NCBI GenBank assembly: GCA_016719615.1 | Contig: JADJYQ010000001.1 | Coordinates: forward strand, 1,090,501 to 1,154,500 | DNA length: 64,000 bases | Reading direction: 5' to 3' | Source: Saprospiraceae bacterium | Lineage (GTDB): Bacteria; Bacteroidota; Bacteroidia; Chitinophagales; Saprospiraceae | Program-made: the position numbers and the translations under genes | Shown here: in pieces, positions 9,527 through 18,203 of the stretch | Layout of the letters: each line of letters begins with the position of its first letter | Numbering within the stretch: position 1 is the stretch's first letter | Notes under the pieces: model-generated | What the model saw: the letters and a program-made list of their open reading frames with translations, nothing else | Databases searched by the model: none | Told to the model about the DNA's origin: nothing

Positions 9527-10060
9527 ATGACAAATCAAGGGATGATACTTGAAACTAGCCGACTTCGATTGCGGGAGCTCAATTTGGAAGACTCTGAATT
9601 TATAATTGAGTTATTAAATACGCCTGGATGGCTACAATTCATAGGTGATAAAAATGTGAGAACAAAGGACCAAGCGATAAATTATTTGGAGAAGGGCCCT
9701 CTAAAAAGTTATTATGAAAATGGATTTGGACTCAGTTTAGTTGAAAAGAAGGCGGATGGGGTTTCAATAGGCACTTGTGGAATTCTTAAACGCGATACCC
9801 TGGATAAACCTGATCTGGGTTTTGCTTTTTTGCCTGAATATACAGGAATGGGGTATGCTTATGAAGTTGCTAAGGCTTTGTTGGAATATACTTATCACGA
9901 ACTCAAGCAACCGGAGATCTATGCCATTACGAAAACTGAAAATCATTCCTCCATAAAATTGCTTATTAAATTGAATTTTGAATTCGAGAAAATGGTTAAT
10001 TTAAATGCTGATGCTGAAGAATTAAAACTCTTTAAAATTAATTTGGAATCGCTGTTATAA
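9527..10060 (+). CDS. GNAT N-acetyltransferase, RimJ/RimL type
   Basis: About 177 residues. The family N-terminus ILETSRLRLREL and the CoA loop near FLPEYTGMGYAYE are clear. It is the intact partner of the copy at 8762-9265, so the pair is an old tandem duplication. The TTG at 9518 lies inside the -7 box and cannot be the start. The ATG at 9527 would give an essentially leaderless message, while the ATG at 9542 matches the family start and leaves a leader of about 15 bases. The larger form is given. Only four bases separate its end from the next gene. Confidence 0.8.
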   Translation: MTNQGMILETSRLRLRELNLEDSEFIIELLNTPGWLQFIGDKNVRTKDQAINYLEKGPLKSYYENGFGLSLVEKKADGVSIGTCGILKRDTLDKPDLGFAFLPEYTGMGYAYEVAKALLEYTYHELKQPEIYAITKTENHSSIKLLIKLNFEFEKMVNLNADAEELKLFKINLESLL

Positions 10061-10064
10061 TTTT

Positions 10065-10661
10065 ATGTTCCTTAATAAATATTTTGAAAAGGTAATACTT
10101 AAAAAAAATCTCATCTATTGGAGTATAATTTATCTGATGGTGCCAATAACATCATACACCTGCATGTATTTTTTTTTGTGGAAGGCAAATGGCGCACCCA
10201 CTTTTTTTAAACCCTGGCTGAATATCCCATCTGAAGATTATTATTTTGTAAATATTTTTTTATTGGCCCCAAGTATGCTGATTTGTTGGTTACTTGCTTC
10301 GTCTATGGTACAGGTTTTTTCGAAAGCTCTAGGTGGCGATGGGAGTTTTGAACAAACCTTGATTTTGATTGCTTTGAGTATAAATATTTCGATGTGGGGA
10401 AGCCTTATCCATGATCTACCAATGAGTTTTTTAAGTATGGTGGGTGTTATTGATGCACGGCAACATGAAATAGATATGAACACACCAACGGTTTTTAGGA
10501 CCATTTTATGGGCTTGTTACTTGCTTTATTTGCTTTCATTTCTCATTTTGTTTCCCTTGTCTGTAAAAGTGGTTCACCGACTTAAAACCTTACATTGTAT
10601 TTGGATAGGGTGGACCAGCTTTATTGTGTTTCAGCTGATTTTTTTAATTTTTAATCGTTGA
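10065..10661 (+). CDS. multi-pass membrane protein, Yip1-like
   Basis: 198 residues with about five hydrophobic segments (near 20-40, 60-80, 100-120, 145-165 and 175-195). The layout resembles small Yip1-family membrane proteins of Bacteroidota, but no decisive motif was seen. It follows the acetyltransferase by four bases and precedes the next gene by 15, so the three may share a transcript. Function unknown. Confidence 0.65.
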   Translation: MFLNKYFEKVILKKNLIYWSIIYLMVPITSYTCMYFFLWKANGAPTFFKPWLNIPSEDYYFVNIFLLAPSMLICWLLASSMVQVFSKALGGDGSFEQTLILIALSINISMWGSLIHDLPMSFLSMVGVIDARQHEIDMNTPTVFRTILWACYLLYLLSFLILFPLSVKVVHRLKTLHCIWIGWTSFIVFQLIFLIFNR

Positions 10662-10676
10662 TCTCAATTTAAATCT

Positions 10677-11774
10677 ATGTATAAAATTCTGGGTGTATTG
10701 ATATTGAGTATTCATGGTTTGATCCATTTGATGGGGTTCATGAAAGCATTCCATTGGGGACAAGTAAGCCAAATTGCAAAAGAAATTTCTAAACCCTGGG
10801 GACTTGTATGGTTATTAACTGCTATGATATTGGTTGGCGCAGCCATAACTTTTGCTTTGAATTATAGACTTTGGTGGGCCTTAGCTGGGATCGGACTTGT
10901 ACTATCCCTAATTCTTATTTTCACAACATGGCAAGATGCAAAGTTTGGGATGATTCCGAATGCCTTGCTTTTTGGGATGCTGATGATTGCTTATGCAAGT
11001 TGCAGTTTTTACAATATCTTTTTAAAAGATGTAGATTTATTTTTACAATCGGATGTTGCCAATACATCAGAAATTTTGACGGAAAGCGATATAGTAGAAT
11101 TGCCCGAACCCGTTCAAAAATATCTTCGATATACAGCTTCTATAGGTAAACCTCATGTGCATTATTTTGAAGCGGAATTTTCAGGTAAAATCAGAAAGAA
11201 TGATCAATATGAGTGGATGCCGCTTCATACCCAACAATATAATTTTATGGCAAATCCGGCCAGACTATTTTTTATGAATGCCGTTATGAAAACACTTCCT
11301 GTTGCAGGTATCCACAGTTATAAAAATGGAAAGGCAACTATGGATATCAGACTGTTTTCTCTGCTGCAAGTGCAATTTATGGATGGACGAGATATGGATG
11401 TTGCCGAGACTGTGACTTTTTTTAATGACATGTGTGTGTTGGCCCCGCCAACTTTGATAGATCAGAGAATTAAATGGGTCGAAGTTAATGGAAATCAGGT
11501 AAAAGCTTCTTTTACAAATAAAGAAATTGTAGTGACTGCTTGCTTGTATTTTAATGATGAAGGTCAGCTCATTAATTTTTCATCTGATGACCGATACAAT
11601 TTCGATGCCGCAAAGAAGCTTAAATGGTCAACTCCATTAAGAAATTACAAAGAGTTCAATGGTTACCGTTTGGCTACATCCGCAGATGCCATCTACCACT
11701 ATCCGAAGGGGGATGTTATATATGGAAGTTTCGATCTTCAAAAATTAATGTACAATGTCAAAAAAATTGATTAA
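10677..11774 (+). CDS. DUF6544-like protein with N-terminal membrane region
   Basis: 365 residues. Four hydrophobic segments occupy roughly 1-120 (GVLILSIHGLIHLMGF is the first). A soluble region follows beginning LPEPVQKYLRYTASIGKP, typical of the family annotated DUF6544/DUF6920. Its recurrent features include MNAVMKTLPVAGIHSY and a C-terminal YRLATSADAIYHYPKG. No function is established for the family. It probably belongs to a short operon with the genes on either side (gaps of 15 and about 50 bases). Confidence 0.7.
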   Translation: MYKILGVLILSIHGLIHLMGFMKAFHWGQVSQIAKEISKPWGLVWLLTAMILVGAAITFALNYRLWWALAGIGLVLSLILIFTTWQDAKFGMIPNALLFGMLMIAYASCSFYNIFLKDVDLFLQSDVANTSEILTESDIVELPEPVQKYLRYTASIGKPHVHYFEAEFSGKIRKNDQYEWMPLHTQQYNFMANPARLFFMNAVMKTLPVAGIHSYKNGKATMDIRLFSLLQVQFMDGRDMDVAETVTFFNDMCVLAPPTLIDQRIKWVEVNGNQVKASFTNKEIVVTACLYFNDEGQLINFSSDDRYNFDAAKKLKWSTPLRNYKEFNGYRLATSADAIYHYPKGDVIYGSFDLQKLMYNVKKID

Positions 11775-11826
11775 TTTGGTTCTCACAACCATTTCCATTT
11801 TATAAATGATCCATAGATTTAATGAT

Positions 11827-12348
11827 ATGAAATATTCAACCCTTGCATTATTTTTTGTAGTCATTTTTCTTTCAGCTTGTAAAAATGACCAAGTATTAAG
11901 TACTGATCATGAAAATCAAGCTATTCATAAAATTTTAGACGAATGGCATCTTGCCGCGTCGAAGGCAGATTTTGATTTGTATTTCAGTTATATGTCAGAT
12001 TCTTCCATTTTTATTGGTACGGATGCTACTGAGAATTGGAATAAGCAAGAATTTAAGGCTTTTTCAAAGCCTTATTTTGATAGAGGGAAGGCCTGGAGTT
12101 TTACAGCTGTAGATAGAAATATTTATTTGAGTGGAGCGCATGAATTGGCCTGGTTTGATGAATTGCTCCAGACTCAAATGAAAATATGCAGGGGATCTGG
12201 TGTGATGGTAAAAGAAGGAATACATTGGAAAGTGAAACATTATGTTTTGTCAATGACCATTCCAAATGAACATGCAGATACCGTTGTTAAAATAAAAACT
12301 GTTGCCGAGGATTCTCTAATTTTAAAAATGACACAAAATTCCAAATAA
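11827..12348 (+). CDS. NTF2/SnoaL-like lipoprotein
   Basis: 173 residues. A lipoprotein signal peptide ends in the lipobox LSAC (Cys18). The body has the NTF2-like pattern: an early helix (ILDEWHLAASKADFDLYFSYM), SDSSIFIGTDATENW, and a late strand GIHWKVKHYVLSM. Proteins of this DUF4440/SnoaL_3 type are small fold-sharing proteins of varied function. The ATG at 11827 was preferred to 11806 because it directly begins the signal peptide. It converges with the next gene. Confidence 0.75.
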   Translation: MKYSTLALFFVVIFLSACKNDQVLSTDHENQAIHKILDEWHLAASKADFDLYFSYMSDSSIFIGTDATENWNKQEFKAFSKPYFDRGKAWSFTAVDRNIYLSGAHELAWFDELLQTQMKICRGSGVMVKEGIHWKVKHYVLSMTIPNEHADTVVKIKTVAEDSLILKMTQNSK

Positions 12349-12427
12349 GAAGCCATTTAAAATTGGACAAAAAAACAAGTGGTTTTAGAAGTGAGCTCCA
12401 ATACACTTGCTTTTGAAGGATAATTAA

Positions 12428-12892
12428 CTATTCCAAAAATATTAATAAAAGTAAGATTGCGGCTATCCAGATTAAAAATACCGACCAAAATAGAATAGAT
12501 GAAGAAATTTGAAATGAGTTTACTGTGGTGTTGCGGAACCAAACAGCAAGCGGCCATCCAAAGGGCAATATAAATGATAAAAGAAGAGCCATTGGCCAAA
12601 GATCTTCTCCTGCAAATTTGTCTGCAGGAAGTAAACCGATAAAATGCAACAATTCAATAAAGAGTCCTCCTGGCAAACCCATAAATGGTATTATACTCAG
12701 CACCGTTACAGCAAGTGCCCACAAACCGCTACGCATGAGTTCTATTGAACCGGGTACTTTGACTTTGGAGCGAAGATCCTTTGTTTGAAACGTATAGTCG
12801 GGTTCAAGGCCCTTACTTTTTTGTTGTTTATATTGTACATATCCAAGAATTGGAAACAACAAATAGACTAAAATGATAAGAGGCCAGAGCAT
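12428..12892 (-). CDS. hypothetical four-pass membrane protein
   Basis: 154 residues with four hydrophobic segments (about 2-20, 55-75, 100-120 and 130-152) and a basic loop after the first, KQQKSKGLEPDY. No family was recognised. It is a single minus-strand gene between convergent and divergent neighbours. Confidence 0.65.
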   Translation of the reverse strand: MLWPLIILVYLLFPILGYVQYKQQKSKGLEPDYTFQTKDLRSKVKVPGSIELMRSGLWALAVTVLSIIPFMGLPGGLFIELLHFIGLLPADKFAGEDLWPMALLLSFILPFGWPLAVWFRNTTVNSFQISSSILFWSVFLIWIAAILLLLIFLE

Positions 12893-13041
12893 GTTGATGA
12901 TTTTGACTTATGACGAAGTTAAGCATTTTAGTCAGAATGAAGTAAATCGTACTTATTAAATTGATCAATCAAATTTAAATCTTGATGTAGGTCGAGTGAA
13001 TTTTTTATAATATACATCACGAAGGACAAAGTCTCATGTCT

Positions 13042-13059
13042 AAGTGACTAAAGTCACAT
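13042..13059. promoter_or_regulatory. CRP/FNR-like palindrome
   Basis: AAGTGACTAAAGTCACAT contains GTGA-N6-TCAC, the core of CRP/FNR-family operators, with perfect 6-base arms (GTGACT/AGTCAC). Its centre at about 13050.5 is roughly 57 bases before the expected transcription start of the following gene, a plausible activator position. The window also encodes an adenylate cyclase. Binding is inferred, not shown. Confidence 0.4.
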
Positions 13060-13093
13060 TCCAGAATTGCTTTCATGCGTAATTTTGTTATAT

Positions 13094-13101
13094 TAAATTT
13101 G
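13094..13101 (+). promoter_or_regulatory. -7 box for the T9SS kelch-like gene
   Basis: TAAATTTG matches TAnnTTTG and lies five bases before the ATG. A TTTC at 13071-13074 sits 19 bases upstream, in the -33 position. The message would be nearly leaderless. Confidence 0.45.
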
Positions 13102-13105
13102 GTTT

Positions 13106-14722
13106 ATGTATTCCTTGAAGATTTTGGCATTCTTTTTTATTCTTTTGAATGGAGCTTATTTCCATTCTCAAACTTCCCCCTTTAATATATCGATAGAACC
13201 TTATAAAATCGAAGGACTTGGGGGTATTCAATCATATGCTTTTGGGCAACACGATGGAAAATGGCTAATTGTGGGAGGCCGTTTGGATGGTTTACACAGA
13301 AGACAGCCATTTGCAAGTTTTGATTTGGCGGGCCATAATAATCTAATTTTTATTGTGGATCCGGTTAACAGACAAAAGTGGTCAGCACCTTTGACTACTC
13401 TTCCAAGAAGTATTCAGGAACAATTGCAAGCGACCAACATGGAATTCTACCAGCAGAACAATTATCTATATCTCATTGGAGGTTATGGATATAGTGAAAC
13501 ACTTGGAGATCATACGACTTTTGCAAATCTGTCGGCGATTGATGTTCCGGCAGTAATGGAGGCTATTATTAATGGACGCGATTTTGCGACATACATACGT
13601 CAGATAAAGGATAGTTTATTTCAGGTAACCGGCGGAAGATTGGAGAAAATTGAGGATTACTTTCATTTGGTGGGCGGACAAAAGTTTATGGGCAGGTATA
13701 ATCCAATGGGTCCCACTCACGGTCCGGGTTTCATACAAGAATATACCAACCAGATCAGAAAATTTAAGCTCATTGATAATGGTACGATTATTACAATAAA
13801 TCATTTACCTGGATTTACAGATGCACAGAATTTACATAGAAGAGATTACAATCTTGTGCCGCAGATGATGCCAGATGGAAAGTTTGGTTTGACAGCTTTT
13901 TCAGGAGTATTTCAGCTGCAGTCTGATTTACCATATTTAAATTGTGTAAATATCGATGCCAATTCCTATGCTGTAAATAATAATTTTACACAATACTACA
14001 ATCACTATCATTGTGCAAACATTCCCATATTTTCTGCTTCGAAAAACGAAATGCATACGATATTTTTTGGTGGAATCGCTCAATATTACGATAGTTCAGG
14101 AATTTTAGTGCAAGATAATAATGTGCCCTTTGTTAAAACAATTGCCAGGGTAACACGGACATCTGATGGTTCGATGGCTGAATATAAGTTGCCTGTCGAA
14201 CTTCCAGAGTTATTGGGAGCCGGAAGCGAATTTATTCCGCTTGAGCATTTATCGCGATATGAAAATGGTGTTTTAAAATTAGATGAATTGCCAGATGGCA
14301 CTTCACACATAGGTTATATATTTGGGGGCATAAATAGTACTGCAGCAAATATTTTTTGGGTAAATGATGGATCACAAAGTGTCGCAAGCAGTCAGTTGTT
14401 GAAAGTAAATTTAATTAAGAATCCTAACACAGCCATTGATGAATTAAACAAGCCTTCTAATGGAAGTTTAAAACTTATGGTTTATCCTAATCCAAGCAAT
14501 GGAATTCTGAATTTGCAATTTCAGATCATCAAAAACACAGATATCCATATCTCTTTATGGACTCTGGACGGATTAAAAATAGATGAGTTTAAAAGCATGA
14601 ATGTGGAAATTGGCCAACACTATGTAGAAAAAGAATATCCTGATTTAATGAAACAAAAGGCTTTTCTATTAAAGTTTGAAACGAGTTATGAAAAGGATGC
14701 TAGAGTCATACTCATTGAGTAA
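13106..14722 (+). CDS. T9SS-exported kelch/propeller-like protein
   Basis: 538 residues: signal peptide (about 1-22), a large beta-rich region with kelch-like glycine turns (WLIVGGRLDG, YLIGGYGYSE, FHLVGGQKFMG, HTIFFGGI), and a C-terminal type A sorting domain from about residue 455 (MVYPNPSNGILNLQF). It should cross the outer membrane through T9SS and be anchored or released by PorU, whose gene is in the window. A specific activity cannot be assigned. The CRP/FNR-like palindrome upstream suggests regulation by a nucleotide- or oxygen-responsive activator. Confidence 0.8.
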   Translation: MYSLKILAFFFILLNGAYFHSQTSPFNISIEPYKIEGLGGIQSYAFGQHDGKWLIVGGRLDGLHRRQPFASFDLAGHNNLIFIVDPVNRQKWSAPLTTLPRSIQEQLQATNMEFYQQNNYLYLIGGYGYSETLGDHTTFANLSAIDVPAVMEAIINGRDFATYIRQIKDSLFQVTGGRLEKIEDYFHLVGGQKFMGRYNPMGPTHGPGFIQEYTNQIRKFKLIDNGTIITINHLPGFTDAQNLHRRDYNLVPQMMPDGKFGLTAFSGVFQLQSDLPYLNCVNIDANSYAVNNNFTQYYNHYHCANIPIFSASKNEMHTIFFGGIAQYYDSSGILVQDNNVPFVKTIARVTRTSDGSMAEYKLPVELPELLGAGSEFIPLEHLSRYENGVLKLDELPDGTSHIGYIFGGINSTAANIFWVNDGSQSVASSQLLKVNLIKNPNTAIDELNKPSNGSLKLMVYPNPSNGILNLQFQIIKNTDIHISLWTLDGLKIDEFKSMNVEIGQHYVEKEYPDLMKQKAFLLKFETSYEKDARVILIE

Positions 14723-14936
14723 TAGTAGGCAACAATATTTCAATCATAGATCATATGCAATTTTGGACTTTCCTTATGAACTCAAGCCGTAAATTAATAA
14801 CAAATTGAGATTTTTTTTTAATGAGGACAGATATTTTCCGGCGACCTCGAGCTGATAATTTTTGATATTTGGAAGTGAACCTATCAATAGGAAAGTATTC
14901 ATTTTATTTTGCAATAGCATTGCGGATTAAATACCT

Positions 14937-14944
14937 TATTTTTG
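14937..14944 (+). promoter_or_regulatory. -7 box overlapping the annotated start of the VOC gene
   Basis: TATTTTTG matches TAnnTTTG. Its last three bases are the TTG that would serve as the longest start of the next gene, which argues for a later start. Confidence 0.35.
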
Positions 14945-15313
14945 AAAAAAAAAATTGAAGTGTCAACTTATAAAGCTCTTTACATAAGTCCCATGATACC
15001 ATCGTACAATTTGGTGGAGACCGGTAAGTTTTTTAAAGATATTCTGGGCTTTAAGCCACATATGGAAAAGAATGAGTATGCCATATATGAAAAAGATCAC
15101 CTGACGATTCATCTTCTTCCTGCCGGTGAAAATATTGGTCAAATGGAATTTTATCTAGAAGTGGATGACATTGATCAATTATGGCTCAAAATCGAAAATC
15201 AAGTTTTTCATTTAAAGCATCGAAAACCCTTTAACCAGGAATACGGGATGCGCGAAATTCATCTGGAGTTACCTTTTACCAAAACGCTTCTGTTCATTGG
15301 GCAATGCATTTGA
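14942..15313 (+). CDS. VOC (glyoxalase/bleomycin-resistance) superfamily protein
   Basis: Up to 123 residues with one beta-alpha-beta-beta-beta VOC module pair: SYNLVETGKFFKDILGFKP, YAIYEKDHLTIHLLP, FYLEVDDIDQLW and REIHLELP. Members bind metals or small ligands; no substrate can be assigned. The start is uncertain. The TTG at 14942 lies inside a -7 box, the GTG at 14960 is possible, and the ATG at 14993 would begin just before the first helix. The longest form is given. An 11-base-pair hairpin follows the stop. Confidence 0.7.
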   Translation: MKKKIEVSTYKALYISPMIPSYNLVETGKFFKDILGFKPHMEKNEYAIYEKDHLTIHLLPAGENIGQMEFYLEVDDIDQLWLKIENQVFHLKHRKPFNQEYGMREIHLELPFTKTLLFIGQCI

Positions 15314-15322
15314 GATCACCAA

Positions 15323-15347
15323 TTTAAATTTCTTACAGAAATTTAAA
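15323..15347. terminator. 11-bp perfect hairpin after the VOC gene
   Basis: TTTAAATTTCT and AGAAATTTAAA flank a TAC loop ten bases after the VOC stop codon. There is no downstream T-run, so terminator or mRNA-stabilising function is inferred from position. Confidence 0.45.
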
Positions 15348-15453
15348 CAGGCAATAAATTTAATAGTTTGTGATATTGTAATATATAAATTTGATTACCT
15401 TTAAACTATGGAACAATTTAAACAAATCGGCAATTTTATCCAATATTCAATTT

Positions 15454-15480
15454 CCATAATCCATAATCCATAATCCAATA
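15454..15480. repeat. tandem heptamer CCATAAT
   Basis: Three perfect CCATAAT copies are followed by a partial fourth, just upstream of the gene at 15489. Related heptamers recur at 21227-21256. Confidence 0.75.
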
Positions 15481-15488
15481 TCTAAGTT

Positions 15489-15902
15489 ATGAATCCAACC
15501 ATTAAAAACATCCTTGCTGTAGTTGCCGGAATCATTGTCGGATCCATCGTCAACATGAGTTTAATATCTATAAGTGGATCTGTTATACCGCCTCCGGAGG
15601 GTGCAGATGTGACCACCATGGAAGGACTTAAAGCAACGCTAGCTTTGTTTCAACCCAAGCATTTTATCATGCCTTTTTTGGCACATGCATTGGGCACTTT
15701 GGCAGGTGCTTTTGTGGCTGCTAAATTTGCAGCTGAGCGTCCATTTCTTTGTGGGATGGTTGTTGCTGCATTTTTCCTAATGGGTGGAATTGCAAATGTC
15801 TTTATGCTTCCATCGCCTATGTGGTTTAACATCCTTGATCTTGTTGGAGCCTATTTACCTATGGGCTTTTTGGGAATTAAGTTGGTTATGCGCAATCAAT
15901 AA
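15489..15902 (+). CDS. hypothetical four-pass membrane protein
   Basis: 137 residues with four hydrophobic, glycine/alanine-rich segments (about 7-30, 58-80, 87-106 and 113-132) and a short proline-rich periplasmic loop after the first. No family or function was recognised. A TAAATTTG box at 15386-15393 may drive it, placing the CCATAAT repeats inside a leader of about 90 bases. Confidence 0.65.
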   Translation: MNPTIKNILAVVAGIIVGSIVNMSLISISGSVIPPPEGADVTTMEGLKATLALFQPKHFIMPFLAHALGTLAGAFVAAKFAAERPFLCGMVVAAFFLMGGIANVFMLPSPMWFNILDLVGAYLPMGFLGIKLVMRNQ

Positions 15903-16158
15903 CATCAACAGTATTATTGCTTCCTGAGCTCTTTGATTTGTAATTTTACCTTTGATCTGGTTTCACAATTGCCTCTAAATTGCAGCTGATAATTGCTATT
16001 TCTCAACAGAAAGTCCTGCTACCATTTACATTTATTTCTGGGCGGACGGGCAAGTTTGAAATCAGCGAAATAGCATGCAGAACAGAAACCCATTTCCTTG
16101 CTCCATTATTTTATCGATCCATTTATAAAATGAGTTCCCGAAAATTTCTCTGAACTCT

Positions 16159-16166
16159 TATATTTG
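16159..16166 (+). promoter_or_regulatory. -7 box for the YitT gene
   Basis: TATATTTG matches TAnnTTTG, 23 bases before the ATG at 16190. No -33 element is evident. Confidence 0.45.
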
Positions 16167-16189
16167 TAAAATTACCATGATTTTGCTTC

Positions 16190-17091
16190 ATGAATAGAAT
16201 ACTTAAAATACACGAAAGCGAATTTATACAAAGGATCATTTTGTTTAGGCATGTGAAAGACATTTTCTTTATTGCTTTAGGCGTATTCATGGCGTCCATT
16301 GGCTTGAAATGTTTTTTATTGCCCAGTCATTTTTTGGATGGTGGCGCCATGGGAGTTTCGCTGCTTTTAAAAATTCAAACAGGTATTGACCTGTCAGTTC
16401 TCATCGTACTCATCAATTTGCCATTTATCATATTAGGAACTAAGCAGATCTCTTTGCAATTTGGAATTAAAAGTAGCTTGGCCATTATCGCTCTGGCATT
16501 GGTAGTACATTTTATAAATTATCCGGTCGTCACGGTCGATAAATTACTCATAGCCGTATTTGGTGGATTTTTTCTGGGAGCTGGAATTGGATTGTCCATT
16601 CGGGGAGGTTCTGTGATTGATGGTACAGAAGTGCTTGCGATTGCAGTGAGCAGGAGATCGAGTTTGACAGTTGGTGATTTTATTGCAGTATTCAATATCA
16701 TCTTGTTTGCTGTCGCTGCACTTATCGTGAATATTGAAACAGCCATGTATTCTATGTTAACCTATCTGTCAGCATCCAAAACTGTCGATTTTATCATCAA
16801 TGGTATTGAGGAATATATAGGTATCATGATCGTATCTGAAGAATCGGAAGACATTAAACAATCCATAGTCGACAAAATCGGAAGAGGATTTACCGTTTTT
16901 AAGTCTGAAGGCGGACATGGTAAAAAGGAACCAAACTTGAAGATAAGAATGTATTGTTTTGTGTGGTGACACGACTCGAAGTTACAAAAGTACTTTTAGA
17001 AATAGATAAAATCGATCCGGGAGCATTTGTGATTCAATATCCAATCAAAGATACGCGTGGTGGAATGATTAAGAAAAGGCCTTTGCACTAA
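16190..17091 (+). CDS. YitT family membrane protein with DUF2179, frameshifted
   Basis: Five to six membrane segments begin at FFIALGVFMASIGLKCFLLP and include the family's HFLDGGAMGVSLLL and GSVIDGTEVLA. A cytoplasmic DUF2179 domain follows (FTVFKSEGGHG). The first frame stops at 16969. From about 16943 the neighbouring frame continues the domain perfectly (KNVLFCVVTRLEV ... DTRGGMIKKRPLH) to a TAA at 17089-17091. Adding one G at 16942 (AAG-GAT) restores one frame of about 300 residues, the usual family length. YitT proteins are inner-membrane proteins of unknown transport or signalling role. Confidence 0.8.
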
Positions 17092-17185
17092 AGCCGTTCT
17101 ATTGTGATTTAATGATCAAACTTAAATCAAATATTAGGTCCCAGGCTTGAAACTTACACTGATTTGGTTGATGGAACTATTCCAA

Positions 17186-18073
17186 TTAACCACCAATTTT
17201 TAATGATGTCATCGTCAATGAACCACCTACAGCTTTATCGTTAAAGACCTGAAGTTTTTCATTTTTGTGTTGTAGGCCTAAAGTGTAAAGCAAGGGTAAA
17301 TAATGTTCCGGGGTCGGTATAGCAAGTTCAAAGGCTTTTCCTTGTTTTTGATAATGGATCAGTTTTTGGTGGTCACCGATTTTAAGATATTGGTTCATTT
17401 TTTCTCTCGCTTCTAGTGCCCATTCAAATGCAAAATCAATCTTATTCAGTTTATCCCAGGCAACAAGTCTGAGGTTGTGAACGATGTTTCCACTACCTAT
17501 GATCAATACACCTTTTCTTCTCAGGGGCATCAATTGTTGAGCGAGTTCATAATGGTACAAAGGATCTTTGGTATAATCCAGACTGAATTGAATTACAGGT
17601 ACATCTGCTTTCGGATACAAATGTTTGATGACGGTCCAGGCACCATGGTCTAAACCCCATTGCGTATCCAGCTTAACAGATGTTTTTGCGATCAGACCAT
17701 TTATTTCTTTAGCAAGTAATGGATGCCCAGGTGCCGGATATTGTTGTTGGTATAGTTCTTTTGGAAAGCCTCCAAAATCATGGATCGTCCTGGGCTTGGG
17801 CATGGCTGTTACAAAACTTCCATTTGTTTCCCAATGTGCTGATATGCACAGAATCGCTTTTGGTTTTGGCAGAGTTTTGGCAATTTCACGAAATCCTTTT
17901 ACAAATTCATTTTCCTCGATGGCATTCATAGGACTCCCATGACCTAAAAACAATACCGGCATTTCCGGACTTGCATCGAGATTTTCCACCAATTTGCCAA
18001 GTGCATTCAAAGGCAGCAGACTTGCAGTTATCGGTAAATAAGCCAGTGTTTGTAAAAATTCATTTCGTTTCAT
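17186..18073 (-). CDS. ygiD: 4,5-DOPA-extradiol-dioxygenase-like protein (YgiD)
   Basis: 295 residues of the LigB/YgiD class III extradiol dioxygenase family. Candidate zinc or iron ligands are visible: His in FLGHGSP, His in ISAHWE, His in LDHGAW and His in GNIVHNLR. About 30 extra residues at the N-terminus are hydrophobic (TLAYLPITASLLPLNALG) and look like a signal peptide, so this copy may act in the periplasm. E. coli YgiD cleaves L-DOPA; the substrate here is not known. A 130-base spacer separates it from the upstream prenyl synthase on the same strand. Confidence 0.85.
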   Translation of the reverse strand: MKRNEFLQTLAYLPITASLLPLNALGKLVENLDASPEMPVLFLGHGSPMNAIEENEFVKGFREIAKTLPKPKAILCISAHWETNGSFVTAMPKPRTIHDFGGFPKELYQQQYPAPGHPLLAKEINGLIAKTSVKLDTQWGLDHGAWTVIKHLYPKADVPVIQFSLDYTKDPLYHYELAQQLMPLRRKGVLIIGSGNIVHNLRLVAWDKLNKIDFAFEWALEAREKMNQYLKIGDHQKLIHYQKQGKAFELAIPTPEHYLPLLYTLGLQHKNEKLQVFNDKAVGGSLTMTSLKIGG

Positions 18074-18203
18074 CTGTTTCGAACAATAAAGGCTGTTGAA
18101 AGTTGGACTGGTTTGAATTTTCCCGTAAATTTTAACTTTTTGTGTTTAATGCCAGGGTTAAATATTTGGGATATCAATTCATAAGGAACCGACTGAATCA
18201 TGA

